Below are positions 11,901-18,700 of a stretch of DNA of 32,240 nt, piece after piece. Numbering within the stretch: the first letter of the stretch is position 1; each line of letters opens with the position of its first letter. Source of the stretch: an uncultured Eubacteriales bacterium. Its GTDB lineage: Bacteria > Bacillota > Clostridia > Oscillospirales > Butyricicoccaceae. Location: the NCBI GenBank assembly GCA_934636325.1, contig CAKUAK010000047.1:1-32240 (forward strand), read 5' to 3'. A program made the translations under genes and the position numbers. The notes beneath the pieces were generated by a model. That model did not search any database. It was not told the DNA's origin and saw only the letters and a program-made list of their open reading frames with translations.

Positions 11901-14258
11901 ACGGCCTTCTTCGCCGACCTCAGCGGCCTTATCTCGGTCACGATGGACGGCGAGGATATCACCGGCAAGGTGATAAAGGACGGCGACGAGCTGTGGAGCT
12001 ATCCCCTCCATATAACATCCAACGGCAGCCACCGCTTTGTCGTCACCGACACATCTGGCAATACGACGACCCGCGTACTGACCGTCGACTGGTTCGCCGC
12101 CGGAACACCGGCCGAGGCCGATCCCGGCGCGCCGGTCCTCAACATCACCCTTACCGACAAGGACGGCAGGGATATACCTTCATCGGTCGACAAGGACACA
12201 CTGGTCGGCATAAAGGCGACCGGAACGGAAGGCGCGGCGGTCGATAACGCCTCGCTCAGCCGCTTCGAGTACAGCTATGACGCCGACGACACACAGAGGA
12301 AGAACCCCAAGAGCCAGTCCTTCACCGCAAAGAACATCAACACGCCCTATGATAAAGACCTCGGTCTTTACTATCCCCTTGCAAGCGGCGTATACCGCGT
12401 CGCCCTCAAGGACGAAACGACCGGAATCACAAGCTATCGCTTCGTCAACTTCGACGAGCGTGATTCCAGCGTACCCGAGGCGACACTGGCCCTCAACGCC
12501 GACAAAACGGCGCTGATCTATACGGCCAGCAAGTACGCATCTTCCGAAAGTGTCATGACCCCCATCGTCAGCCTTAAGATCAACGATCTCGAGCTGCTCG
12601 AAAAGGGTCAGGAGGGTTACCTCCTCTCCGGCTCTATCCCCCTTGTTTACGGCGGCAGCTATATTCTGACCGCCACAGACGAGGCCGGTAACTTCGGCAG
12701 GAGCAACGAGGTCGTTGTCGACGCGACGGCGATAGACCTGCCCTCCGACGCGGTCACCGTTATCAAAGTCACCGAAAAGGCCGACGTCGACGCCAAGGGC
12801 AATCCGATCTATACACCCAACAACGACGGTGCGGTCGTCATCGACCTCTCCAAGCTGACCGGAGGCACATACGACAGCGATGCTTCGAAGGCGGCCGGAG
12901 AGATGCGCGGCGCATACGAGTTCGCGCTTATCCCGGTTGAAAACAGCGGAACGATCCCCGCACCCGGCGATGACACCGTCTGGACAAAGAAAGAGGATGC
13001 AAATAACTTCAGGCTCGAGATAACAGGTCTCGCCCCCGGAGAATATGTCCTTTATGTCCGCGACGCCGCAAAGCCCGACAACATCACAGGCCCGATGAGC
13101 CTGACCGTCGAGCTGCTGCGTGTCATCATAAGCAATATCAGCACAACGACATGCCGTTCGACCTCCAAGCCTGACGGCACGATGACCGTTACCGCCACCG
13201 GCGGCGAAGGCGCGCTTGAGTATTCGGCGGTGTGCGATTCGCTCATCAAATCGGGCAGCGCGGTCATCGACGACAAGGGCACGGCCGATGAAAGCGACGA
13301 CGAGATAGTCGTGACCGACAAGGACGGCAATAAGACGACCCGCCCGCTGTGGCAGAGCACCGGCAGCTTCACCGATCTGCCGGCCGGACAGTACACCGTG
13401 ACGGTCCGCGACAGCCTGAGCCCGAACCACAGCAATAAGGATGTAAAACAGGCGACGGTCCCCTCGCCCTCTATCGGCAGCAGCAGGCTGATAACCATAA
13501 ATCAGCCCGATAACGGCAAGATCTCGGTCTCGCCGAGAAGCGCCTCCGAGGGCACAAGGGTCACCATCACGGTCACACCCGACGAGGGCTACCGTGTCGA
13601 CAGCGTGACCGTAAAGGATGAGCTGGGCCGCGATATCAAGGTAAGGCACGAAGGCGGAAACAAATATTCCTTCATCATGCCTGACTTGAATGTCACCATC
13701 ACCGTCAAGCTCGTTCCCGATGACGGTCAGAGCGGCGGCTTCATCGACGTATCCGATGATTCCTATTACGCTGACGCCGTCCGCTGGGCCATCGACAACG
13801 GTATTACGATGGGCGTGACAGAAGAGCTCTTCGCCCCCAACGCGGGCTGCACACGCGCCCACGCCGTCACCTTCCTCTGGAGGCTGGCGGGCTGCCCCGA
13901 GGCCGCCGGTGACATGCCCTTCGGGGATGTCGCGGCAGGCAGCTATTACTATGACGCCGTCCTGTGGGCCGTCAAGAACGGCGTCACGCGCGGCACATCC
14001 GATACCGCCTTCAGCCCCGACGATCCCTGCACACGCGCACAGATAGTCACCCTCATCTGGCGCTTCCTGGGTCAGCCGGCGTCGAGCGCAGGTATCATGT
14101 TCGCCGATGTGTCCGAGGACAGCTATTACTTCGAGGCTGTCCGTTGGGCCGCCGAGACCGGCGTTACACTCGGAACCTCCGACACCGCATTCAGCCCCGA
14201 TAATCCCTGCACACGCGCACAGATAGTCACCTTCCTGTGGCGCAGCCAAAGCAAATAA
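2985..14258 (+). CDS. Giant secreted surface protein with Calx-beta, CARDB-like, InlB-like and three SLH domains
   Basis: Predicted S-layer-anchored surface protein of about 3,757 residues. Start ATG 2985 is preceded by AAGGAGA (2971-2977) and gives a clean signal peptide (MKPKLFQRITSLLLVLALC, cleavage near residue 29); an in-frame TTG at 2967 would precede that ribosome site. Visible parts in order: two Calx-beta-like units (about 275-330 and 348-462); a calcium-loop-like DLNDDGVVN near 989; a repetitive strand-rich region with W-V-x-D-x-D-G-I-I-H and E-G-R-I-T-A-V-Y-T motifs (about 1,890-2,290), possibly a beta-propeller; CARDB-like domains (about 2,426-2,700); a SprB-like unit (about 3,381-3,494); an InlB-like repeat (about 3,502-3,582); and three SLH domains (about 3,586-3,757). 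SLH domains bind secondary cell wall polymers. Adhesion is the likely role but the ligand is unknown. It ends tail to tail with the pilus operon. Confidence 0.93.
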   Translation: MKPKLFQRITSLLLVLALCFQLSPSILAAVISDGNGRISVTGQDGDVIDSKTVDEWTSEYPYGAFAFKETQINLKEGGSGGSQKGVLTLYRLGGTEGRAEATVTLHPAVTMINEDTLSYANAAGTNDYRVTVEDPWPCAIYQPLGGSGEIIRPGKALTEAEGGSDLPDSMVLTAPDADEGSYRWQMQIKLGNSYVQRWSDVRDADSSEFVVSPSILNKLLDGLYSYDFRCFYEKNGSKYCSESWLGEEYIPESNDIPAEMPDDFVDDHSRTETGIEFDGDEYDSYCFKVIFADGEWEKQITFEAIDDDLHESAEMVSVIVTDSLGAEIYSNACTASVAIEDDEAEIPSEIGFELAEIWADKAAGTVRIPVIRTGDGMQYVAGVDYETSNGTAEEGRDFAYSSGTALFPSDIDRTYIEIDLINDKTALSQDDSGLYFTLTLTQAKGGQGNTVMEGRDTVTVRLYNTVESDGDNLATILYSQDENDLTGSVSEASPIVPGAGTIRAEASDKGKDVAGDYTPVGNTDSGIAPYSFTYPGALTFPGTHGGNYWTDNAALASEDVSGKSGAKIPSESDDLESFVVNAPSLWSTGSRYGSTGWQYSTERGGDMQMTVPNMIDRYSHVTINVDSKSDSSAWTKGGNDWSTSVYDYKGGTELTDPGANKWQFNAISHRTTNDGLIRFRHYYHSSGIAGDANCKTQLLSGFLTRRQLNMPLVRIHTADDDSLQADAPALHDVIKPIISLIAGKGGTNAAGTKIYNNSQVRVTRGNNASSYTFASQANGGLSNRSLFFSPEDASKAYSLSSSSVTTASGGTLTMMMPYADANSSRNQGYINVVMDRQQTVQIDITPSVPRDTEESEADYTARLNAAWNTIKETSQRGGGITYQYREVNWDFSNGKDGFGERKTGRIDSFSQANAIFSSAKLKNVRSINFHLGDDDVILLNGIAYKGNDDIPIPANLYLNDTITFYYYDADHVTSINTMAANIARIERYIDLNDDGVVNGTIDQTTGVFLPAADEFEYTEASGTGTYYVLPSITEDSYSITDLAPRLGPDGKKYHQIVLKVYYSMLPRSLVLPARASESDRAEVIPAFVTSVTSTAVRSAMSSEQLGYRYIDHGGSGGGKTMYGAGASKISYVDIPLGGDLSPATAENGAVKWTPDWKGSPYSGTAFTDPQPIYVDGTVLGDRYPIGEVGSDGKLTSAGIEKVANYLSSMQENDTFALCIRQQPENGTSTYALRAEPAQYLEGVESARLSSVSTYPSSISARSLTDPSSDKSAGFDSGRAGSPMSEYDMGGDINLPELALNITDFVSVSTSGQDMAISIGVNLFGVGAESNFENQGSHALGSPEFNGLGDSNADAIESVKQAYNSLFGSRSAATGRSEGYRNAIEDYADKLDKAIGSANGGTIASKGFEAMISMNVTMLLKWDPIENRFMFNQLMIVLAAGLEFSYTIYLTPCPIVYCCITVGFQLEVAAGLEASRVKVAGSVDDLKLNDVGSGGLWTYHKDQEHMGADDLDGPENGDFVVGQPSASFTYKTNYKAIDISFSGTLYVEAVDKAPEGFSAGTIRSDGSEPVTIKLANKVDGKKNSSDYTLKFTVINDAETRSYNDEKGEYTDLMAGYAIVDSITPIERQTHDIYFSGISFSPEASMEIAAGIGLEVVKVELFINISVGCSFSLVTHESPDYAGNGSSTTAFSFDEFALAAGVGFRVAALFFNFEFSAVQFSITYEDSEWNFAWSAANRNVRTYSARGADTLKVSIILPGEDDRDEQLYSPEDNVDSGISVFALDPTDKNVPFQYSGYGVSGDAFKLGTDMPSGSSYKLVTANGANYIVYTVTDTSLESINRSQLALSEIQETQPAEGDSSARTALGLVSPTDPTDVNERYVKLDNDSCGDLDFDAWVDDDGIIHAAWVSYTKDAMAAYNNALSSGSENGEILAMAAAGKNTTVKTVTFDPLRSSMGEIKTIAPDTADHGMFFMPSGAGDMVFYAESDYYTDVELAGIMDAYHDYYGIDNLKTGSFGTGDPTGNYQMTLKRMRLQVYGKSFYPTFAVPDGNGDYKVTKVDAESWRNDGIQLENSAITKVGDSYYAAYTVSRSVLSADNDDETTAKTLYLQKLTTDADENLIIGSATAVRKLVDGAKGNSADGVYSSGKLAAAYRDPYFSNVKFLNGVLGGITGDDESFDDRVSFSTYAAGSPESFLIFEMNGNTYVIPQASLESITGDSPSGMVIPFFDRGEIGDDNSTALPAVTNVTIGADPEGRITAVYTKSESGAPGNAVYVTKYDPDTQSWGIGTRLAMLNMDVIEQAEANGWDHKTTATAYYDTNEDGKADRGDSPASLTFGHLSLGLAGDDRLLVLTDGVLMNLEAVEQMTPVFSDGVLKDMKPTVDEDGNTVYTFQPKKKNGTYDSENGVYALTFGKGEQKLGAASMHLSNYDLTPGSSLDAWVSFTNYGDTAIRASKQNPVTIGLYTDADSAPLATWTVTEPIRAGQQVETDIARVTLPDSIKTGNKIYFSVSEDESYIVQNAFSDTTKTSGGEADTAACITVMDQPEMGFESFDITMVSADDTTVTLAADIKVGNRGSAASEKTYLRFQYEETSVDGTTTLRPLDLNGHKLSVSDEHEISLFSLDDKTLANGYLELKTTENGVVTGNKSQIGSMRGRTVTGTFTVPKSAYNTGAGTGSLDLRVTIESYDAKGDESTEYDFANNEKQFSVEPKTIFSMVENFTAQAGSTLRLPVSMQTSTTTAPTITVTEMTDDGSRNLSVLYYDVNQGTVVVMPAQAGEGKIRIADTATNSFHDVCYKIEGEGAALNIFDDNGIFTWYNASGDAGQAGHDAWRFVKALTWGDDIPEMPLRSDLAIAYEGDSFSFSTLADSIKLYFMGTDTRTPAEIEVTTNLKGFGTQTLTSSSGIMPVEIHFGNTDSIAHTVTIKAKSTQVRFDKLEEVFNDDLVITTDPTSPGVYWSRTLPKAGSLAPGSTMDITAFFADLSGLISVTMDGEDITGKVIKDGDELWSYPLHITSNGSHRFVVTDTSGNTTTRVLTVDWFAAGTPAEADPGAPVLNITLTDKDGRDIPSSVDKDTLVGIKATGTEGAAVDNASLSRFEYSYDADDTQRKNPKSQSFTAKNINTPYDKDLGLYYPLASGVYRVALKDETTGITSYRFVNFDERDSSVPEATLALNADKTALIYTASKYASSESVMTPIVSLKINDLELLEKGQEGYLLSGSIPLVYGGSYILTATDEAGNFGRSNEVVVDATAIDLPSDAVTVIKVTEKADVDAKGNPIYTPNNDGAVVIDLSKLTGGTYDSDASKAAGEMRGAYEFALIPVENSGTIPAPGDDTVWTKKEDANNFRLEITGLAPGEYVLYVRDAAKPDNITGPMSLTVELLRVIISNISTTTCRSTSKPDGTMTVTATGGEGALEYSAVCDSLIKSGSAVIDDKGTADESDDEIVVTDKDGNKTTRPLWQSTGSFTDLPAGQYTVTVRDSLSPNHSNKDVKQATVPSPSIGSSRLITINQPDNGKISVSPRSASEGTRVTITVTPDEGYRVDSVTVKDELGRDIKVRHEGGNKYSFIMPDLNVTITVKLVPDDGQSGGFIDVSDDSYYADAVRWAIDNGITMGVTEELFAPNAGCTRAHAVTFLWRLAGCPEAAGDMPFGDVAAGSYYYDAVLWAVKNGVTRGTSDTAFSPDDPCTRAQIVTLIWRFLGQPASSAGIMFADVSEDSYYFEAVRWAAETGVTLGTSDTAFSPDNPCTRAQIVTFLWRSQSK
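13743..14258 (+). repeat. Three tandem SLH domains at the C-terminus of the giant protein
   Basis: Three units of about 55 residues begin with F-x-D-V near 13,743, 13,917 and 14,097. Each carries the pattern D-V-x-x-x-S-Y-Y-x-x-A-V-x-W-A, then G-[IV]-T-x-G, a second F-[AS]-P-[ND] strand and C-T-R-A-x-x-V-T-[FL]-[LI]-W-R. The second and third units are nearly identical around DTAFSPD-PCTRAQIVT, suggesting recent duplication. Three SLH units are the usual number needed to bind pyruvylated wall polymers. The protein ends directly after the third unit. Confidence 0.93.
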
Positions 14259-14267
14259 CACATTACA

Positions 14268-14308
14268 AAAGCCCCGGGCATCGCATTTTGAACGATGCCC
14301 GGGGCTTT
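14268..14308. terminator. Bidirectional hairpin terminator between convergent units
   Basis: A 16-bp perfect stem pairs 14268-14283 with 14293-14308, built on AAAGCCCCGGGCATCG and its complement with a 9-base loop. It lies 9 bases after the stop of the SLH giant and 11 bases beyond the stop of the last pilus gene on the other strand. The flanking A and T runs are short (about 3-4 bases) in both directions, so it can serve both transcripts. Confidence 0.85.
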
Positions 14309-14319
14309 GCCGTATCTGT

Positions 14320-14823
14320 TTAACTTTCCGAATAATTGATGTGCTTTACGTCAAAGTCGCAGGCGGCAAGCTCCTGCTCCTCATCTCCAACGATGGTAAA
14401 GGCGATGTGGAAGATCCTGCTGTCAGGGTCATACTCCATCGTCAGCTCCGATACCTTTATCCCCTGGGGATAGGCCTTAGAACCGAGCAGCTTTTTTTTG
14501 CCGGCCTCGTCAAGAACGACCTCGCCGCTGTCGCTGACGCGGAATATCTCTCCGCTGTCAGAGCCGGAGACGCTGCCGACCTCCTGTATGAATATCTTAT
14601 CGCCGGTGCTGCTTACGCTGCCGCAATAGCGCAGCTTATCGCTTATTGCCGTCGTAAGCGTCGAGGCCAGCACCTGGGCCTCTGACCTCTGCATCGAAGA
14701 GCGGTATGTGCGGACCGAAAATCCGACGCCGACCGCCATAAGGGCGCTGACCATGAGCATGACGATGATGGTACACAAGAGCTCTGTAAGGGTCATACCC
14801 CTTTGGTCGCGGAGCTTGCTCAT
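14320..14823 (-). CDS. Minor type IV pilin / pseudopilin (PilW- or PulJ-like)
   Basis: A 167-residue prepilin-like protein, the last gene of the pilus operon. The leader MSKLRDQRG is followed by the processing site G9|M10 with TLTE, so Glu falls at mature position 5, and then a long hydrophobic helix (LLCTIIVMLMVSALMAVGVGF). The soluble part is strand-rich (IFIQEVG, EIFRVSD, FHIAFTIVG) and has two cysteines. The prepilin peptidase PilD encoded in the same operon should cut and methylate it. Its ATG overlaps the stop of the preceding gene as ATGA. The size and position suggest a PilW/GspJ-like minor pilin of the priming complex, but the exact subclass is not provable by eye. Confidence 0.88.
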   Translation of the reverse strand: MSKLRDQRGMTLTELLCTIIVMLMVSALMAVGVGFSVRTYRSSMQRSEAQVLASTLTTAISDKLRYCGSVSSTGDKIFIQEVGSVSGSDSGEIFRVSDSGEVVLDEAGKKKLLGSKAYPQGIKVSELTMEYDPDSRIFHIAFTIVGDEEQELAACDFDVKHINYSES

Positions 14824-15101
14824 TGGCCGTCCACCTCCGCCGTATAGTAATAATAGCCGTTGTTTTCGTAAAGCTCTATCTGCCCTTCGGCCTCCAGCCT
14901 TTTGCCGGACAGCTTGACCTTTGCATCCTTTCCGCCCTCATTTGAATAATGAAAAGAGGTGTCGATGCTCTTTGTCCCGGCGTTTATTTTTGCCGCCGTC
15001 ACGGCCGCGCCGGAAAGAAAGGCAAATACCAGCGCAGCTATAAGTATCGAGGTCAGGCTTTCGATAAGGGTCTCTCCCCTGTTCCCCGCCAGCTTATTCA
15101 C
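14820..15101 (-). CDS. Small minor type IV pilin (PilV- or GspI-like)
   Basis: A 93-residue prepilin-like protein starting at GTG. The leader MNKLAGNRG is cut at G9|E10, and the following ETLIES puts Glu at mature position 5, ahead of the hydrophobic helix LTSILIAALVFAFLSGAAV. The soluble part is short and strand-rich, ending YYYYTAEVDGQ. The start overlaps the previous gene's stop by 8 bases (GTGAATAA) and its end overlaps the next start by ATGA, which indicates translational coupling across the three minor pilins. It is small for a pilin. It probably acts in a minor-pilin complex at the pilus tip. Confidence 0.86.
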   Translation of the reverse strand: MNKLAGNRGETLIESLTSILIAALVFAFLSGAAVTAAKINAGTKSIDTSFHYSNEGGKDAKVKLSGKRLEAEGQIELYENNGYYYYTAEVDGQ

Positions 15102-15729
15102 CGGAGTCAGCCTCCTTCCAGCCCTTTGTTATCTTGGCGCTTATCCAGTCGACCGTCTGGGTCGTCACAACGACCCTTTCGTTCTCGCCCGTGGCATTGG
15201 TGTCCTCTTCATATTTGCCCTTGACAGACAATGTCATGCGGCAGTCGTCGCCGCCATCCTTGATCGAAAAGCGCACCGTTATCCCGCCGTCGCTGTCCAT
15301 GACAAAATCGGCCAGAACGGTATCGAGGCTTTGATCTTTATCGACCGGGACATTGATCTCTATGGTATCGCTGCATCCCGGCATATCGCAGTCATCGCCG
15401 ATACCGGCCGCGAGCCATTGGGCCATAAGGCCAGTGGGCTGCACAGTATTGACATAGCTTCCGGAATGGACATAATCCCCGGTCTCGGTATCCAGCTCGT
15501 ATTCCTCGATGACCTCCCGCTTATATTCGGCCGCGAGTATGCTGTCGCGCACCATCTCGGCCGCCGCGCTGACGATAAGATAGCTCTGCTGCGCCGCCCT
15601 TTCGTTGCGCGGGCGGCGAGCCGCCTGTATCGACGCCGTTAAGATAACGGCGCTGACCACCGATGCCACGAGGACGAGCAGAAGGGCCATCATGATGGAT
15701 TCGCCCTTTTGCTCTTTGAGTTTATTCAT
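15094..15729 (-). CDS. Minor pilin-like protein (PilX- or GspK-like), lacks Glu5
   Basis: A 211-residue protein beginning MNKLKEQKG|ESIMMA, with the cleavage site after G9 and then the hydrophobic helix LLLVLVASVVSAVILTAS. Mature position 5 is Met rather than the nearly invariant Glu. Among pilin families, loss of Glu5 is typical of GspK and PilX-like proteins, which sit at the very tip and start assembly. The soluble part has cysteines in DDCDMPGCSD and DDCRM that could form disulfides or bind metal. Ribosome site AGGAGGG lies about 9 bases upstream, in the 19-base gap after the giant pseudopilin. The family assignment rests on the N-terminus and gene order. Confidence 0.82.
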   Translation of the reverse strand: MNKLKEQKGESIMMALLLVLVASVVSAVILTASIQAARRPRNERAAQQSYLIVSAAAEMVRDSILAAEYKREVIEEYELDTETGDYVHSGSYVNTVQPTGLMAQWLAAGIGDDCDMPGCSDTIEINVPVDKDQSLDTVLADFVMDSDGGITVRFSIKDGGDDCRMTLSVKGKYEEDTNATGENERVVVTTQTVDWISAKITKGWKEADSGE

Positions 15730-15748
15730 CTTTCAGGCCCTCCTTTTC

Positions 15749-18700
15749 TCAATCTGTCTCATATTCATCCTGGGGGAACTGATCGGCAGGGATGGTTATG
15801 GTGTAGGTATAACCATACCAACCTGTGCTGCGTGAAAATTCATACTGTATGCCGGTCTTGCTGTCCATTCTGAGTTCAAACTCGCCCGAAGAAACCAACC
15901 ACCTGTACGAGAATGTTGCCGTAAAGCCATTGTCATAATCGGCGACCGTCCACTCGCCCATTTTTACATTGTCATACGTATCATAGGCCGTGATAGTCAC
16001 CTGTTTTCTCCAAACGGCAAGGAATGTGACCTCCGATGATAGTACATACCTGTCGGTATCCTTATACCGCTGGCTGCCGTCTATTGTCCAGCCCATGAAA
16101 CGGTATCCGCTTCTGGCCGGCGACGCCGGCCATGTCACGGCCTCGCCCGGCGCGACCTCAAGCGTCGATGTCTCCATGCCGATGCCCTTGAAGGTCACGG
16201 TATAGCTGGCCTTTCGCCAGACCGGGGTGAAGGTCACATCGTCATACGCCGCGCCATCGGGGCTGGGCTGCCAGCCTGACGGAGAATCGAGCCCGGCGAA
16301 AACATAGCCCTCCGGCGGCGTCATGGCCGCTACCACCTCGGCGGGAGGCAGACCGGGTGTCTGGCCATAGCCGACCTTTGCGCGGTATACCTCTTTGCCG
16401 TCGGCGTCGAGATAGACGGCGTCGATCTCGGTATCCTCCTGTGTCAGGGTATATGGCATCACAAGGGTGAACCGTCCGCCCGACTGGCTCATGAGGGTCA
16501 TCTGTATGGTCAGGTCGCCTGTCCGGCTGCCGTGGACCGTCAGGCCCCGGAAGCTGTCGCTGCCGATGGTCGATACCTCGCCGACAGATATGCTGTAAAC
16601 GCTGTTGTCCTGCATGACGTCATAGGAAGCGCCGGTACTGTCTGTCACGGTCATCCCGGCAATGCTGAAGCTGCCCAGCGCGGCCTTTGCGCCGCGTCCG
16701 TATATGAACAGACTGCCGTTATCCGGCTTCGGAGCATCGGTCAGGCCGGTCATCTGCTGTGGTTCATTTCCGGTCTTCCATGCCGTCAGCTCTTTATTCA
16801 TTGTGCCCTGATAATAATAGGGCTCCTGGGTAGCTATGTTGGCCGCGCCGAGCACGCCACGGTTATAGAAGGTGACGGGAAGCACGGCGACGCCCTCATA
16901 TGTATTCCCGCCAAGCGTGCAGGAGGCTATCATCTGAAGTGTCGCCTCGCCCTCGGCAAGACCCTTTACCGTAAGGGTATACGAGCCGTCGTCCTGCGCG
17001 GACGGCTCTGTAAATGAGACTGTCGAGGTGTCGGAATTGATGATCTGCCATGTGACGCCTGGGACGGCCTTGCCCCTCTTGTCCGCTGCCGTCATCGTGA
17101 CCGCGGCGGCATCGTCGTCGACATACTGCTCTATCGACGCAGGCTCGACTGCGGCGTTCATTTCAGCCGTGACCGTGACCATAAGCCGTGCCGTATACCC
17201 GCCGATCGAGGCCTCGACCTCTGTCGCGCCGACCTTGAGGCCGACAAGGGTGACGTCTATCCCGCCATTTGCGTTCCATGCGTACTCGGCCGACACTATG
17301 CCCTCGTTGGTATAGGCAAATACCGGCTGATCGGATGGGTCGAGGCTGGTGTTCTCCGGCCGGAGCTCCAGCTTCAGGATCGACCTCTGGCTCTGGCTGT
17401 CATAGTCGGCGATCATATCGAGGGACACGATGCCCTCCGACCAGAAGAGACCGACCTTGGGCCATCTGCCGTAATGCAGGCTGACGGTATCGCCGAAGAT
17501 GTTCCGCTGTGTCAGAACCGTCGGGAAGGGATAGTTCTGACCCTTGAGGGCCGAGTCGCTGCCCGGGAAGCTGTATTTTCCGTTTACCGTCGCGCCGTGC
17601 TCTGAAAGTGTGACCCACGAGAAGGCGCTGCCCAGGGCGTCGGTAAAGATATCGTACCGCCTGTTGAGGCCGTTTTGGGTCTGGATGCCTGCGCCGCCGA
17701 TACGGTTGGACATCTGGTCATAGGTCAGGCCCGTGACGCCGTTTATGGTGAAGTTATTGCTGTTGGCGTTATCCGGCGTGTACCGGCCGAGGTATGTCAG
17801 GTCGCCGTAAAGCATGGCGTCCCTGGCCGCATCGGTATTAAGAACATCGGCAAGCGACCGCCTCTTGGGATAAGGATTGACGCACTTGGATATTTTGTCA
17901 AAGGTCAGCTTGTTCTTTATATTATCGAGATAATAACAGTTCCTGACCGTCATGGTCGTGCGTCCGTATCGGTCGGCAATGCTGCCGATCAGCGATATGC
18001 CGCATATCGTGCCCTGCATTTCGGGAAGGTCGATATATGTATAGCAGTTCTCGAAATAAGGTGTGCCGTCGGCCGCGCCCGATCCGCCGCTGAAGTTCTT
18101 GAAGTTGGCCGAGAAGCCGCTTCCGCCGATACCGCCGATATAGACGTATGTGGCGGGATACTGATTTTTCCGCTTGTCCTTACTTCCATCTTCTTTGGCG
18201 AACTCGTCTCGGCTGTTGGACCACTTTATGTCGACCCTGGTGCTGCCGTCGGCAAACTGCTGGTTGGTGGTGTCGCCTGCGACTATCCTCTCCTTGAGCA
18301 GCTCTCCGTCGACCTTGATACTGCCGCCGGTATAGCAGTTGGTCGCATTGTACCTCAGTCCGCCGACAAGGCCGCCTATTCTGACAAAGTTGCCCCACAG
18401 CGCCGAGTTGAGCGAAGAATCGTCCGACCAGCGATGGGTGGAGTTTGCCTCGATGTCTGCCACAGCCGAGCATCTGTCAAGGCTGACATTGGCGACGCCG
18501 ACAAGGCCGCCTATCGTCGCCTCACCCAATGCAAGAAGGTTCTTGCTGCCGTCCTTTATGGTATATCCGGCAATGGCGCAGTTGGTTATCCTGCCGCTGC
18601 CCAGCTCGGCCTTGTAGTCGTACGCGACGCCGACAAGGCCGCCGAGGGTATAGGAGCAGGCATAGGACTTCACATCGCGCGGCATTCCGTTCGACTGATA

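Noticed and set aside
12180..14261. A 693-codon minus-strand open frame opposite the SLH domains
   Set aside because: The plus strand encodes unmistakable SLH domains. The repeated phrases in the antisense product simply mirror the SLH repeats.
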